Source: Fulvimarina sp.
GTDB taxonomy: Bacteria; Pseudomonadota; Alphaproteobacteria; Rhizobiales; Rhizobiaceae
NCBI GenBank assembly: GCA_002700095.1
Contig: PACL01000025.1
Span: forward strand, 1 to 49,673
DNA: 49,673 nt
Direction of reading: 5' to 3'
Shown: piece by piece, positions 17,852-27,516 of the stretch
How the letters are laid out: the number at the start of each line of letters is the position of its first letter
Position numbering within the stretch: position 1 is the first letter of the stretch
The notes under the pieces: model-generated
Told to the model about the DNA's origin: nothing
The model's input: only the letters and a program-made list of their open reading frames with translations
Databases searched by the model: none
Position numbers and translations under genes: made by a program

Positions 17852-18943
17852 ATGACCACTCGCATTCAAGCCCTCTCCCTTTCAGCGGCCGCATTTATCA
17901 GCCTCGCCGCCTCCGCCGCATGGTCGCAGGAAAGTGCCAGCGAGATCGACGATCTTCGTTCCGAAGCAAAGGAGAGTTTCGGGATCATTCCGGCGAAACC
18001 ACCTGAACTCTCCGATAACCCCGCGACGCCAGCGAAGCTTGAGCTTGGCAAGATGCTGTGGTTCGAGACGCGGCTTTCCAAGAGCGGCGTCATCAGTTGC
18101 AATTCCTGCCACGAACTCGCGGCCGGCGGCACCGACAACATCCAGACTTCTCTCGGCCACGGCTGGCAGAAAGGCCCACGCAATTCGCCGACGGTCTTCA
18201 ACTCCGTCTTCAATACCGCACAGTTCTGGGATGGCCGCGCGGTCGATTTGCGGGCGCAGGCGGCCGGCCCCATCCAGGCTGCGGTCGAGATGGACTCGAC
18301 GCAGGACTTCGTTGTCGCCGTTCTGTCCAGCATACCGGACTATCGCGAACGCTTCGCCAAAGCCTTTCCCGGCGAGGCGACGCCGCTGACCTTCGAGAAC
18401 GTCACGAAGGCCATCGAGGTCTTCGAAGCGACGCTGATTACCCCGAATTCGCCCTTCGACCGCTTTCTTGCCGGCGACGACACCGCGCTCTCCGCCGCAC
18501 AGCGCAGAGGATTGCGGGCGTTCATGGACGCAGGATGCGGTGGCTGCCACAGCGGCAGCAACTTCGGCGGCCAGGACTACTTCCCCTTCGGCGTGGTGGA
18601 GCGTCCGGGCAGCGACATCCTCCCGCCCGACGACAAGGGCCGGTTCGCCGTCACCCATACGGCCAGCGACGAATACGTCTTCCGCGCCCCACCGCTCAGG
18701 AACGTCAGGCTGACAGCCCCCTACTTCCATTCGGGTCGGGTCTGGGACCTGACACAGGCGGTGCAGATCATGGGAACCTCGCAGCTCGGCAGCGAGATCG
18801 GCGCCGATGATGCACAAGCGATCGTCGACTTTCTCGGCAGTCTCGACGGCGATCGGCCGACGATCGTCCTGCCGGCTCTGCCCCCAAGCACGGCCGAAAC
18901 GCCTCGCCCCAGCGCGGCGATCCTGCCGACACCGGCACAGTAG
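17852..18943 (+). CDS. Di-heme cytochrome c peroxidase (CCP/MauG family)
   Basis: A 363-residue periplasmic di-heme enzyme. A signal peptide spans about residues 1-26 (SAAWSQ). Two heme c sites are present: CNSCH (83-87) in the peroxidatic domain and CGGCH (229-233) in the electron-transfer domain. The arrangement and length fit bacterial cytochrome c peroxidases, which reduce H2O2 using cytochrome c; MauG-like oxidases are the alternative. I chose the ATG at 17852 (GGGGAG just upstream) because the earlier in-frame ATG at 17816 would bury the signal peptide. A Pro-rich tail follows the catalytic domain. Confidence 0.92.
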   Translation: MTTRIQALSLSAAAFISLAASAAWSQESASEIDDLRSEAKESFGIIPAKPPELSDNPATPAKLELGKMLWFETRLSKSGVISCNSCHELAAGGTDNIQTSLGHGWQKGPRNSPTVFNSVFNTAQFWDGRAVDLRAQAAGPIQAAVEMDSTQDFVVAVLSSIPDYRERFAKAFPGEATPLTFENVTKAIEVFEATLITPNSPFDRFLAGDDTALSAAQRRGLRAFMDAGCGGCHSGSNFGGQDYFPFGVVERPGSDILPPDDKGRFAVTHTASDEYVFRAPPLRNVRLTAPYFHSGRVWDLTQAVQIMGTSQLGSEIGADDAQAIVDFLGSLDGDRPTIVLPALPPSTAETPRPSAAILPTPAQ

Positions 18944-19040
18944 CCCGCAAGATCCGCAACGGCCGGTCCGGTCGCTCGCCCTGCCGCGGCGATGCGGCGG
19001 AGCAGGCGCGTGCCATCACACCGACCAACAGGATGATCTT

Positions 19041-19856
19041 ATGACCGACACTTCCCTCCCACGAGGCACCGCCCTCGTCACCGGCGCATCGAGCGGCATC
19101 GGCCAGGTCTATGCCGAGAGGCTCGCCAGGCGCGGCCACGACCTGATCCTCGTTGCCCGCAATATCGGCAGGCTCGAAGCCGTCGCCGGTGCCATCCGGC
19201 AAGAGAGCGGGCAGAACGTCTCCGTCATCGCCGCCGATCTTGGTGCCAGAAGCGACCTCGCCCGCGTCGAGGCGGTTCTGCACGACGATCCCGCCATCAC
19301 CATGCTGGTCAACAACGCCGGCTTCGGATCGGTGGTGCCGCTGCTCCAGGCCGACGTCGAGGCGATGCAGGCCATGATCGACGTGAATGTGACCGCCCTG
19401 ACACGCCTCGCCTATGCCGCCGCACCCGGCTTCGTTGCCCGCGGCCGTGGCGCCATCATCAACATCTCGTCCATCGCCGCCATTGCGCCGGAGCTTCTCA
19501 ACGGCGTCTATGGCGGCTCGAAGGCATATGTCCTCGCCTTTACCCAGTCGCTCCAGCACGAGCTTTCCGAACGCGGCGTCAGGGTACAGGCGGTCCTTCC
19601 GGGCGCTACCGCGACGGAGTTCTGGGGCATCGCCGGAATGGAGCATTCCAACATGCCTGCCGAGTGGGTCATGTCGAGCGCCGATCTCGTGGACGCGGCC
19701 CTAGTCGGCTTCGACCGCGGCGAACTCGTCACCATGCCATCCTTGCAGGACGAAGCGCAGTTGCAGGACTTCGAGGCGGCGCGACGCGCCATGAGCGGCC
19801 ATCTGTCGAACGCGCGCATCGCGCTCCGATATCGTAAGGGCACTCTCACCGCCTGA
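19041..19856 (+). CDS. Short-chain dehydrogenase (DltE-like SDR)
   Basis: A 271-residue classical SDR with TGASSGIG near residues 14-21, NNAGFGS near 92, NISSIAA for the catalytic Ser and YGGSK for Tyr/Lys. The downstream segment GATATEFW is typical of DltE/YqjQ-like SDRs. It follows the peroxidase gene by 97 bp in the same direction and is followed by a terminator-like hairpin. The substrate is unknown. Confidence 0.92.
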   Translation: MTDTSLPRGTALVTGASSGIGQVYAERLARRGHDLILVARNIGRLEAVAGAIRQESGQNVSVIAADLGARSDLARVEAVLHDDPAITMLVNNAGFGSVVPLLQADVEAMQAMIDVNVTALTRLAYAAAPGFVARGRGAIINISSIAAIAPELLNGVYGGSKAYVLAFTQSLQHELSERGVRVQAVLPGATATEFWGIAGMEHSNMPAEWVMSSADLVDAALVGFDRGELVTMPSLQDEAQLQDFEAARRAMSGHLSNARIALRYRKGTLTA

Positions 19857-19873
19857 ACGACGGCCTCGAACCG

Positions 19874-19911
19874 GCCGGCGTCAGATCATTTTGACGCCGG
19901 CGACGACTTTT
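19874..19911 (+). terminator. Candidate intrinsic terminator after SDR gene
   Basis: GCCGGCGTCA (19874-19883) pairs perfectly with TGACGCCGGC (19892-19901) across an 8-nt loop, followed by CGACGACTTTT. The T-run is short and slightly displaced. It would end the 17852-19856 transcript. Confidence 0.6.
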
Positions 19912-20010
19912 GCGCGGACACATGCTCCGGCGGCTTCACACTACCGTACCGTTCGCCTCTTCAGGCCAAGACCCGGAGGATGGGGCCTCTTCTGGAAGGA
20001 CTACACATGC

Positions 20011-20041
20011 AAAAGCGCGGGCCACCATGGTGCCCCGCGCT
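20011..20041 (-). terminator. Intrinsic terminator after cytochrome c gene
   Basis: AGCGCGGG and CCCGCGCT form 8-bp arms (20014-20021, 20034-20041) around an inner CACCATGGTG palindrome. On the minus strand the stem is directly followed by TTTT. It lies 39 bp after the cytochrome c stop. Confidence 0.75.
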
Positions 20042-20079
20042 CAAACGTTTGTTGATGCGGATATGCGATCGTGCCGTGG

Positions 20080-20583
20080 CTACTGAGCGACCTTCCCGTC
20101 CGCGCCGTACTGCTTCAGATAGGCAATGACGTTGGCGATGTCCTTGTCGGTCGAAAGCCCCGCGAAGGTCATCTTGGTGCCCGGGACCTTTGCCTTCGGC
20201 TTCTTCAGGAAGTCATGCAACGCCGCCTCGTCCCAGACGGCTCCCGACGTCTGCAACGCGTCGGAGTATTTATAGCCTGAGACAGAGCCGGCTTTCGCCC
20301 CGACGATGCCGTTAAGTTCCGGCCCGATCACATTGCGGGCCGTCTCGCCCACCTGATGGCAGGAACGGCAGCGGTTGAAGACAGTCTTGCCGGCGGCGGG
20401 ATCGCCGGCGTCCTGGGCCTTGACCGGCGCGCTGAAACCGAGAAGCGCGACGGTAAGGACCAGCAACGAGGCGGACGAGCGGCGCGATACCGCGCCGCCG
20501 GATTTGGGCGATGGCCAGGCGACGCCGCAGGCCTGCGCTCGCAATCGCCGACGAAGAAAGGCTCGGGTGGTTCCCATGGTCAT
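20080..20583 (-). CDS. Class I cytochrome c, electron acceptor of molybdenum hydroxylase
   Basis: A 167-residue monoheme cytochrome c of the c2/c550 type. After an unusually long basic N-terminal stretch (about 35 residues) comes a hydrophobic signal segment (SLLVLTVALLGFSAPVKAQ). The heme site is CRSCH (72-76) and the distal ligand is Met138 in GTKMTF. The ATG at 20581-20583 overlaps the iorB-like stop by four bases (ATGA), so it is co-translated with the molybdoenzyme and very likely takes its electrons in the periplasm. Confidence 0.92.
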   Translation of the reverse strand: MTMGTTRAFLRRRLRAQACGVAWPSPKSGGAVSRRSSASLLVLTVALLGFSAPVKAQDAGDPAAGKTVFNRCRSCHQVGETARNVIGPELNGIVGAKAGSVSGYKYSDALQTSGAVWDEAALHDFLKKPKAKVPGTKMTFAGLSTDKDIANVIAYLKQYGADGKVAQ

Positions 20584-22802
20584 GCTCCGGTGAGTGACGT
20601 GTTGGCGAGAGGCAAACTGCGCACCCGCTTTCCGGTGAGCGCGGCGACGGCGTTGACGACGGCCGGCGGCACGCCCGGAAGCCCTGGCTCGCCGACGCCG
20701 CCCATCGGCGCGCCGCTCTCGACGATCTCGACAAGCACCTTCGGCATCATCTCGCGTGTCAGGATCTGGTAGGTATCGTAGTTCTGGTCCCGCCTGACGC
20801 CCTTGCCGTAGACGACCTGTTCGACGAGCGCGGCGGACAGTCCGAGCGCTGCCGCCGACTGGACCTGCGCCTTCACGATCGCCGGATTGACGATGCTGCC
20901 GGGATCGAAGGCGATCCAGAGATTGTGGACCCTGACGCCGTCGCCATCGAGCGACACCTCGGCGATCGTCGCGGTTTCCGATCCAAAGGGTGAGGCAAGC
21001 GCCACACCCCTCGCCCGCTTCCCGCCTTCGGCTTCATAGGGTCCGCGCTTCCAGCCGCCGGAGAGCTTCGCCACGGTTTCGAGCAGCGTCTTGTGGCGCT
21101 GGCTCTTCTCCACCAGCTTCATGCGGTATTCGAACGGATCGTGCCCGCCAGCGAGCGCCACCTCGTCGAGAAAGCCTTCGTAGAAGAAGTCGTTCATCGA
21201 GTGGCCCACCGAGCGCCAGAAGGCGATGTTCACCGGATGGGCGAGCTTGACGTATTCCATCCGCCGGTTGGGAATGGCGTAGGGCTTCTCGACGATGCCT
21301 TCGACGGCCGAACTGTCGACCGGGCCGACGCCGAAATAGCGGCCGAGGGGGCCCTCCCCGACGGTGCGGGCGGTGATCGCCGTGACGTTTCCATCAGCGT
21401 CGAGCGCAGCCCGAAAGCTCGTATGGCTGAGCGGACGCAGCGCATCGTTGAGGAACTCCTCCTCGCGCGACCAGACGACCTTGACCGGCCTGCCTGTCGC
21501 CTTGGCGAGGAGGATCGCCTGCGGGAACGGATTGGCCGGGCCGTAGACGAAGTGACGGCCGAAGAAGCCGCCGAGGATCGGCGAATGAATGCGCACCTGT
21601 TCGGGCTTCAGGCCGGCCGTGTCGGCCGCGACCTTCTGGAAGAGCTCCGGCATCTGGTTGGGTAGCCAGACGTCGAGGCTTCCGTCGGCGGCGAACTGCG
21701 CCAACGCCGAGGGCGGTTCCATCTGCGCGTGGGAGAGATAGGGCGCGTGGTAGTCGGCCTCGATCACCTTCGCGGCGTTCTTCATCGCGGTGTCCGCGTC
21801 GCCCTCCTCCTCGGCGGACAAGCCTTTGGCCGTGTTCGACCGGAGTCCCTCCAGCATCGCGTCCGACGAGAAGTCGGCGGCGATCGTGTCGAGGCCGGTC
21901 GGCTTCGGCTCGCTCCATGTGACGTCGAGCGCCTCCACCGCTTTTCGCGCGCGCCACCAGCTGTTGGCCGTGACGGCCACCGCGCCCGGCAGCTTGTGCA
22001 CCTGATGGACGCCCGGCATCGCCTTCGCCTCGGCCTCGTTGGCGATCGACTGCGGCTCGGTGCCGAAGAACGGCGCGTGGACGACGGCGGCAAACAGCAT
22101 GCCGTCGACGTGCTGGTCGATCGAATACCGCGCCCTGCCCGTCGACTTGTCGCGGACGTCCAGCCGGGGGAACGGCTTGCGGATATAGCGGAAGGATTTT
22201 TCATCGCGCAGCGGGACGTTCTCGGCGGGCTTCAGCTGGAAGGCTTCCGCCGCAAGCTCGCCATAAGTGAGTTTCCGCCCCGACGCGGCATGGATCACCA
22301 CGCCATCCTCGGTCGAAAGCTCCTCCACCTGCACCTTCAGCCGCGCGGCGCCAGCCCGCAGGAACATGTCGCGGGCGGTCGCGCCGAGCTGGCGCATCAC
22401 CGGATAGCTCGAGCGGGTGGAATAGCTGCCGCCGGTCATACGGATGCCGTTGACCAGCGCGTAGTCCGGCCCGGGAGGCGCGCATTCGACGACGAAGCGC
22501 GCCGGATCGACGTCGAGTTCCTCGCCGACGGTCTGGGCCATGCCCGTGGAGATCCCCTGGCCGCCCTCAACGAAGGGGCTGAGCAGCTTGATCGAGTTGT
22601 CTGGATGGATTTCGAGGAATGCCGACACCTTGGTGCCTGGCTTGGCGGCGATCGCCGCCGGTCCTTCCGCAGCACCCTGAGCCTGAGCAAAGCCCTTGCG
22701 CATCGGCAGCACCGCGCCGAGCACGAAAACGCCGGCACTTGCGCCCAGGAAGCTGCGACGCGACAGCGTCGTCGCGCCATTTTCGATCGAACGAGTGTCC
22801 AT
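20580..22802 (-). CDS. Molybdopterin-binding aldehyde/N-heterocycle oxidoreductase large subunit (IorB type), copy 1
   Basis: A 740-residue xanthine-oxidase-family large subunit of the IorB branch, which carries the molybdenum cytosine dinucleotide cofactor. An N-terminal Tat signal (SRRSFLGASAG near residues 14-24) indicates export as a folded complex with the small subunit. The catalytic Glu is Glu705 in GGVGEPGLPG. No FAD subunit gene is present, as is usual when a cytochrome accepts the electrons. GAGGAGG lies a few bases before the ATG at 22800-22802. It probably oxidises an aldehyde or heterocycle. Confidence 0.9.
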   Translation of the reverse strand: MDTRSIENGATTLSRRSFLGASAGVFVLGAVLPMRKGFAQAQGAAEGPAAIAAKPGTKVSAFLEIHPDNSIKLLSPFVEGGQGISTGMAQTVGEELDVDPARFVVECAPPGPDYALVNGIRMTGGSYSTRSSYPVMRQLGATARDMFLRAGAARLKVQVEELSTEDGVVIHAASGRKLTYGELAAEAFQLKPAENVPLRDEKSFRYIRKPFPRLDVRDKSTGRARYSIDQHVDGMLFAAVVHAPFFGTEPQSIANEAEAKAMPGVHQVHKLPGAVAVTANSWWRARKAVEALDVTWSEPKPTGLDTIAADFSSDAMLEGLRSNTAKGLSAEEEGDADTAMKNAAKVIEADYHAPYLSHAQMEPPSALAQFAADGSLDVWLPNQMPELFQKVAADTAGLKPEQVRIHSPILGGFFGRHFVYGPANPFPQAILLAKATGRPVKVVWSREEEFLNDALRPLSHTSFRAALDADGNVTAITARTVGEGPLGRYFGVGPVDSSAVEGIVEKPYAIPNRRMEYVKLAHPVNIAFWRSVGHSMNDFFYEGFLDEVALAGGHDPFEYRMKLVEKSQRHKTLLETVAKLSGGWKRGPYEAEGGKRARGVALASPFGSETATIAEVSLDGDGVRVHNLWIAFDPGSIVNPAIVKAQVQSAAALGLSAALVEQVVYGKGVRRDQNYDTYQILTREMMPKVLVEIVESGAPMGGVGEPGLPGVPPAVVNAVAALTGKRVRSLPLANTSLTGA

Positions 22803-22812
22803 GAAAACCTCC

Positions 22813-23259
22813 TCAGCCCGCGGCCTTGCGGATGGCATCCGCGATCATGTTGTAGGTGCCGCAACGGCAGAGATTGGTCATCGCTGCGGCGATGTCGTCA
22901 TCCGTCGGCTGAGGGGTCTCCTTCAGAAGCGCGGTCGCGGCCATGACCTGGCCGGACTGGCAGTAGCCACATTGCGGCACCTGTAGGTCGACCCAGGCCT
23001 CGACGACGCGCCGGCCGACGTCGTCTTCCTCGATCGCGTCAATCGTCTGGATCTTCGCTCCGCCGATGCTGTCGATCGGCAACTGGCAGGAGCGGACGGC
23101 CTGGCCGTCCATCATCACGGTACAGGCACCGCAGGCGGCGATGCCGCAGCCGTATTTCGTGCCCGTCATGCCCAGCGTGTCACGAAGGACGAAGAGAAGC
23201 GGCGTGTCCGGCTCGACATCGACGCGCCGCCGGCCGCCATTGATGGTGACTTCGATCAT
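22813..23259 (-). CDS. 2Fe-2S small subunit of molybdenum hydroxylase (IorA type), copy 1
   Basis: A 148-residue protein with two [2Fe-2S] clusters. Ferredoxin-like Cys residues 38, 43, 46 and 58 bind the N-terminal cluster, and Cys 97, 100, 131 and 133 the C-terminal cluster nearest the molybdenum. It has no signal peptide and would be carried out by its Tat-tagged partner. I chose the ATG at 23257-23259 (MIEVTINGG), where homology starts, over an open frame reaching 23433. The large-subunit gene starts 10 bp downstream. Confidence 0.92.
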   Translation of the reverse strand: MIEVTINGGRRRVDVEPDTPLLFVLRDTLGMTGTKYGCGIAACGACTVMMDGQAVRSCQLPIDSIGGAKIQTIDAIEEDDVGRRVVEAWVDLQVPQCGYCQSGQVMAATALLKETPQPTDDDIAAAMTNLCRCGTYNMIADAIRKAAG

Positions 23260-23501
23260 CTTGCCTGTCCTCGATCGGTTGCGAAGCTTCGAAGACGGCG
23301 AGCGCAGCCACATGAGACTGCGGCACGCGCCATCGAGCCTCAAAGATCGCGCCTGGAGCGGTGCAGGAAAATTGGATCGGAGTATGCTGGACGACCGACC
23401 GAAGTATGGGGCTGGAGACAGGACCGCAATCACGGCGATGGATCGCTGCAGGCTGTCCTTGCGCCGTTGTTCTCAGCCGCGGCGGATGGGAAACGGCACG
23501 G

Positions 23502-23903
23502 TCAGCGATCGCCTTCGGGAAGATCCGGATAGGTCGCACCAAGGCGGTCCGGCAACGGAGACGGCGTCAGCCCCTGGTGATCGACACGATATTTCTCGCC
23601 CCAGATCCAAAGGCTGTTGAGGATCGGCGACAGCGTCTGCGCAAGCGGCGTCGCCTCGTATTCGACGCGCGGAGGAACTTCCGGGAAGACGTGGCGGGTC
23701 ACCAGCCCGTCCTCCTCGAGCTCGCGTAGCTGGCGTGTCAGCATGCGTTGCGTCGCCCGCGGAATGCGCCGCGCCAGCTCCATGTAGCGAAGCCGCCCCC
23801 GCAACAGATGGTACAGCATGTTCGGCTTCCAGGCGCCCGACATCACCGCGAGCGTCAGTTCGGCAGGGCAGCCGCTCTTCGGGTTGAGATGCTTCGGACG
23901 CAT
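23502..23903 (-). CDS. HxlR family transcriptional regulator
   Basis: A 133-residue single-domain winged-helix regulator. The HxlR core includes CPAELTLAVMSGAWKPNML and RRIPRATQRMLTRQLRELEE. The single N-terminal Cys12 is at the position used by YodB/HypR-type HxlR proteins to sense quinones, aldehydes or disulfide stress, so redox or electrophile sensing is plausible. It lies about 240 bp upstream of iorA copy 1 on the same strand and probably controls that operon. The ATG at 23901-23903 gives the normal family N-terminus. Confidence 0.9.
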   Translation of the reverse strand: MRPKHLNPKSGCPAELTLAVMSGAWKPNMLYHLLRGRLRYMELARRIPRATQRMLTRQLRELEEDGLVTRHVFPEVPPRVEYEATPLAQTLSPILNSLWIWGEKYRVDHQGLTPSPLPDRLGATYPDLPEGDR

Positions 23904-24188
23904 CGACGGGTGGGCTCCTGAATACGCACAAGGTTGATCGTATTGGACGAGAATGTGCCGTCTTCCGAGTACCATCATAATCGCTTATGGCAAATCCCAT
24001 GCTGCCACCTGCTCCTGCAGGCGTCCCGACGCTCGTCAGCGGCCCTCGGGATGATCCGGATCCGAAGCGGAGTGACGGACGGCGTTCGACTGACCAACGA
24101 GATGTCTCTGAAAACGGATGATTTCGACGTCCCATCGAACATGACCAGAACCAATGCATAGAGAGAGCAGCTGGAACCAGAGGGAAAG

Positions 24189-27100
24189 ATGGGCGACAAG
24201 CATCTGACGGTCATGTCCCGCAGAGCAGAGCTGATCGGCGCCTCGCTCGCCCTCGCGCTTCTGGTGGCTTCCCTTGCCGGCATTGCCGAACTCAACTCCG
24301 CTCTTTTGTTGTTCCTCTCCCTCTCGACCGTGTCCACCGCAGCTTTCGTATTCGCCAGGACGCAGGGCATGCTCGCGCCGATCGTGTTCGGCTGCCTTGG
24401 TCTTGCGATTCTCGTCTCAGCGCATGTCAGTGGCCTGATCGCCTCGGCCGAACAGGCTGCAGTCCTCACGCTTGGAGGCGTCGCCTTCGGCGTTGCAGGT
24501 GCGGTGCTGGTCGGCGGCCAGATGTTGCGACAGGCCAGCAAAGATCTGGAAGCAAGCCGGGCGGAACTTTCGAATTTCATGGACTCGCCGCACATCCTCT
24601 GGAGAGCGACCCCCGACGCAAAGGTCGACCTCTACAACAGGCGCTACTCCGAGCTTGTCGGCAGACAGCACGCGGACGCGATCTCCGCGGAAGACTGGCT
24701 TGCGGATTTCCATCCAGCTGACGGCAGCGTCGCGATCGCCGAGATCCGTGCCGCAATGGAAGGGACACTACCCTTCCAGACGAAGATGCGGCTCCGTCAC
24801 GCCGACGGCAGCTATCGCTGGATGTCACTGACGGGCAATCCGACCTTCGACGCGGCCGGCGAGCTTCGTGCCTATTACGGCTCTACCGTGGATATCCACG
24901 ACGAGGTCACGGCCCGTGAGGAAGCCCAGTGCCTGCGGGAGGAACTGGAGAAGAGCCAGGCCGAGCTCATCAACTTCGTCGACTCGGTGCCGCAGATCCT
25001 GTGGCGTTGTTCGATCGACGCCAAGGTCGACTTCTACAACAAACGCTTCACGGAAGTTCTCGGCCGCGACTGGCGCAAGGTCATCGAGCGCCAGGACTGG
25101 ATTGAGGATTTTCATCCCGATGACCGTGGCTGGTACCTTGAGCGCGTCCGCGAAACCTTCGCCGCAGGCGTGGAGCTGAAGGCCACCGTCAGGTTGCGGC
25201 AGGCGGACGGCAGCTATCGGTGGACTGCCCTCATCGGCCGTCCGTTGCTCGACGCCGACGGCAAGGCGATCCGCTATTATGGCGGCACCACCGACATCCA
25301 CGACGAGGTGATGGCCCGCGAAGAACTCCAGGCGACGCGGGCAGCGCTCGAGGCAAGCCGCGCGGAGGTCGAGTTCTTTGCCAATTCGGTGCCGCACATC
25401 CTGTGGCGGGCAAATGCCAGGGGCGAGATCCTGTCCTTCAATGCCCGCGTTCGAGAGGTCACCGGCATCGACGGCAACTGTCTGCGGGAGGGGCGGCGGT
25501 ATCTCGAGATCATTCATCCGAAGGACAGGGACGCCTTTTGCGAAGCCGTGGATGTGGCCGTGACGAACCAGACGCAGGCCAGCGTCCAGGCGCGCGTCCG
25601 ACAGCATGACGGAAGTTATCGCTGGATGCATTTCTACGAGCGTCCGGTAACCTCGCCATCGGGCGAGATCCAGCGCTTCGGCGGTTCGGTCGACATTCAC
25701 GAGGAAGTGCTGCTGCGGGAGGAACTGCTGCGCATCCGCGAGGAGTTGGAGCGCGGCCGCGCCGAACTCGAGAACTTCGCCGACTCCGTGCCGCACATCC
25801 AGTGGCGGCTCAACGAGGAGGACAGGGTCGACTATCTCAATCGCCAATATACGGAATTCACCGGCCATAGCCGCGAGGATGCGATCGCCAACCAGACCTG
25901 GGCAGATCGCTATCACCCCGACGACATCGCGATGGCGTGGGGTCATTTTCGCAGGGCGGCGGAGACCGGCGAGGATCGTGTCAATTTCGAGTACCGCCTG
26001 CAGCACAAGGACGGAGGATACCGCTGGGTCAGACTGAGCGGGCGGGCGATTCGCTCGCCCGACACCGGCAGGATCGTCCGCTGGTACGGCGGAACCATCG
26101 ACGCTCAGGAGGAGGTTCTCGCGCAGGCGCAATTGCAGGAGCTTCTCGCGACACTCGAGCAGCGGGTGGAGGAGCGGACCGCGGAGCTTTTGCGCTCCCA
26201 GGCCCGCTATGCGAGCCTCTTCGACGTCAGCAACATGACCTTCGCCGAGATGGATTTCAGCGCCACGCAACCGCGTCTGGAGGCCTTGAAGCAGCAGGCC
26301 GTCACCGATCTGCGTGCCTATTTTGGGCAGCACCCCGGCGAACTGAAGGAGTTGCTCTCACTGATCAGGACGGTCCGGGTCAACGAGGCGCTCGCGCGCC
26401 TCCTCGGCTACGCCGACCTCGCCGAACTCGTCAGCAATCCGCCGGCACAGAATGCAAGCGACGGTGAGGACGTTCTCCTCCGGCAGCTGGAGATGGCGTT
26501 CCACGGCGAGGACCACATCGACGGGCGAACAGTGCTGATAGGCAAGAACGGCCTGGAGATCCCGGTCTACTTCACCGTCAATCGCCTGCCCGACGGCATT
26601 CACCTGTCGAGCCACCTCAACCTGACCGAACAGGAGCGTGTCGAGGGACTGCGCCGCGCCGCGCAAGACGAGCTGGCCAGGGCCAACCGCGCGGCAACGA
26701 TCGGCGCGTTCTCCGCATCCATCGCGCACGAACTCAACCAGCCGATCTCGTCGATGGTGATGGATACCCAGACCGGCCTTCGCTGGCTGCGCCGCGAGCC
26801 GCTCCAGACCGCCCCGGCCGAGAAGATCCTCGAGCGCCTCGCGCGGACGGCGCAGAGGGTGGCCGACATCGTGCATCGAACCAGGGAGAACATCGTCGTC
26901 GGCCGCCGTGTGGCCAGGACGCTCGACCTCGCCCGGCTGATCCGGCAGACTCGGGACCTTTTGGAAGATGACCTGCGCCGGTCGGACATCACCCTTCGCG
27001 TCGACTGTCCTGCAAGCGACCTCGATGTCCGCGGCGATCCCGTCGAATTGCAGCAGGTTCTCGTCAACCTGATCAACAACGCGGCGGACGCCATGCGTGA

Positions 27101-27398
27101 GCAAGCCGAGCGGCGGATCGTGACGGTCTCGGCAAGTCGTGCGGATGAGACTGTCACCGTGACGGTCAGCGACACCGGCCCGGGCATCGCCGAAGAGCAT
27201 TACGAGAAGCTGTTCCAGCCGTTCTTCACGACGAAGGCCACCGGCATCGGCATGGGGCTGCAGATCTGCCGCGCCGCCATCGAGGCGGCGGGCGGAACGC
27301 TCGTCGCCGAGAACGGCCCGAGCGGCGGAGCCCGATTCTCCTTCACCCTTCTCCGCCCCGAACCAATCCCATGCGAACCGACTGCCGGAGCCCAGTGA
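24189..27398 (+). CDS. Membrane histidine kinase with four tandem PAS repeats
   Basis: A 1069-residue sensor kinase. Four hydrophobic segments lie within about residues 15-110. Then four closely related PAS/PAC repeats begin near 127, 258, 392 and 526, each opening like NFxDSVPxILWR and the first three closing like DIHDEV, linked by helices rich in Glu and Arg. A coiled coil (EQRVEERTAELLRSQ) and a fifth PAS-like region follow. The H-box HELNQP holds His847, and the ATPase boxes (NLINNAADAM, DTGPGIAEEH, GMGLQICRAA) finish the protein. No receiver is attached and no regulator gene is adjacent. GAGGGAAAG precedes the ATG. Confidence 0.93.
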   Translation: MGDKHLTVMSRRAELIGASLALALLVASLAGIAELNSALLLFLSLSTVSTAAFVFARTQGMLAPIVFGCLGLAILVSAHVSGLIASAEQAAVLTLGGVAFGVAGAVLVGGQMLRQASKDLEASRAELSNFMDSPHILWRATPDAKVDLYNRRYSELVGRQHADAISAEDWLADFHPADGSVAIAEIRAAMEGTLPFQTKMRLRHADGSYRWMSLTGNPTFDAAGELRAYYGSTVDIHDEVTAREEAQCLREELEKSQAELINFVDSVPQILWRCSIDAKVDFYNKRFTEVLGRDWRKVIERQDWIEDFHPDDRGWYLERVRETFAAGVELKATVRLRQADGSYRWTALIGRPLLDADGKAIRYYGGTTDIHDEVMAREELQATRAALEASRAEVEFFANSVPHILWRANARGEILSFNARVREVTGIDGNCLREGRRYLEIIHPKDRDAFCEAVDVAVTNQTQASVQARVRQHDGSYRWMHFYERPVTSPSGEIQRFGGSVDIHEEVLLREELLRIREELERGRAELENFADSVPHIQWRLNEEDRVDYLNRQYTEFTGHSREDAIANQTWADRYHPDDIAMAWGHFRRAAETGEDRVNFEYRLQHKDGGYRWVRLSGRAIRSPDTGRIVRWYGGTIDAQEEVLAQAQLQELLATLEQRVEERTAELLRSQARYASLFDVSNMTFAEMDFSATQPRLEALKQQAVTDLRAYFGQHPGELKELLSLIRTVRVNEALARLLGYADLAELVSNPPAQNASDGEDVLLRQLEMAFHGEDHIDGRTVLIGKNGLEIPVYFTVNRLPDGIHLSSHLNLTEQERVEGLRRAAQDELARANRAATIGAFSASIAHELNQPISSMVMDTQTGLRWLRREPLQTAPAEKILERLARTAQRVADIVHRTRENIVVGRRVARTLDLARLIRQTRDLLEDDLRRSDITLRVDCPASDLDVRGDPVELQQVLVNLINNAADAMREQAERRIVTVSASRADETVTVTVSDTGPGIAEEHYEKLFQPFFTTKATGIGMGLQICRAAIEAAGGTLVAENGPSGGARFSFTLLRPEPIPCEPTAGAQ

Positions 27399-27494
27399 AG
27401 GCCATCAAAGGCACGGCGTCCAGGCGACCATCATGCGCCGCCAATCATACGGGTGTAGCGATTACGCCGCTGCTCTGATCGGCCTAACCTTGCT

Positions 27495-27516
27495 CGTCCG
27501 AGAATGGTCTCGGACG
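27495..27516 (+). terminator. Hairpin downstream of histidine kinase
   Basis: CGTCCGAGA-ATGG-TCTCGGACG is a perfect 9-bp stem with a 4-nt loop about 100 bp after the kinase stop. No T-run follows, so termination is only possible. Confidence 0.35.

Noticed and set aside
24825..26333. 502-codon open frame antisense to the histidine kinase
   Set aside because: It is the complement of well-supported PAS repeats and has no recognisable domain.
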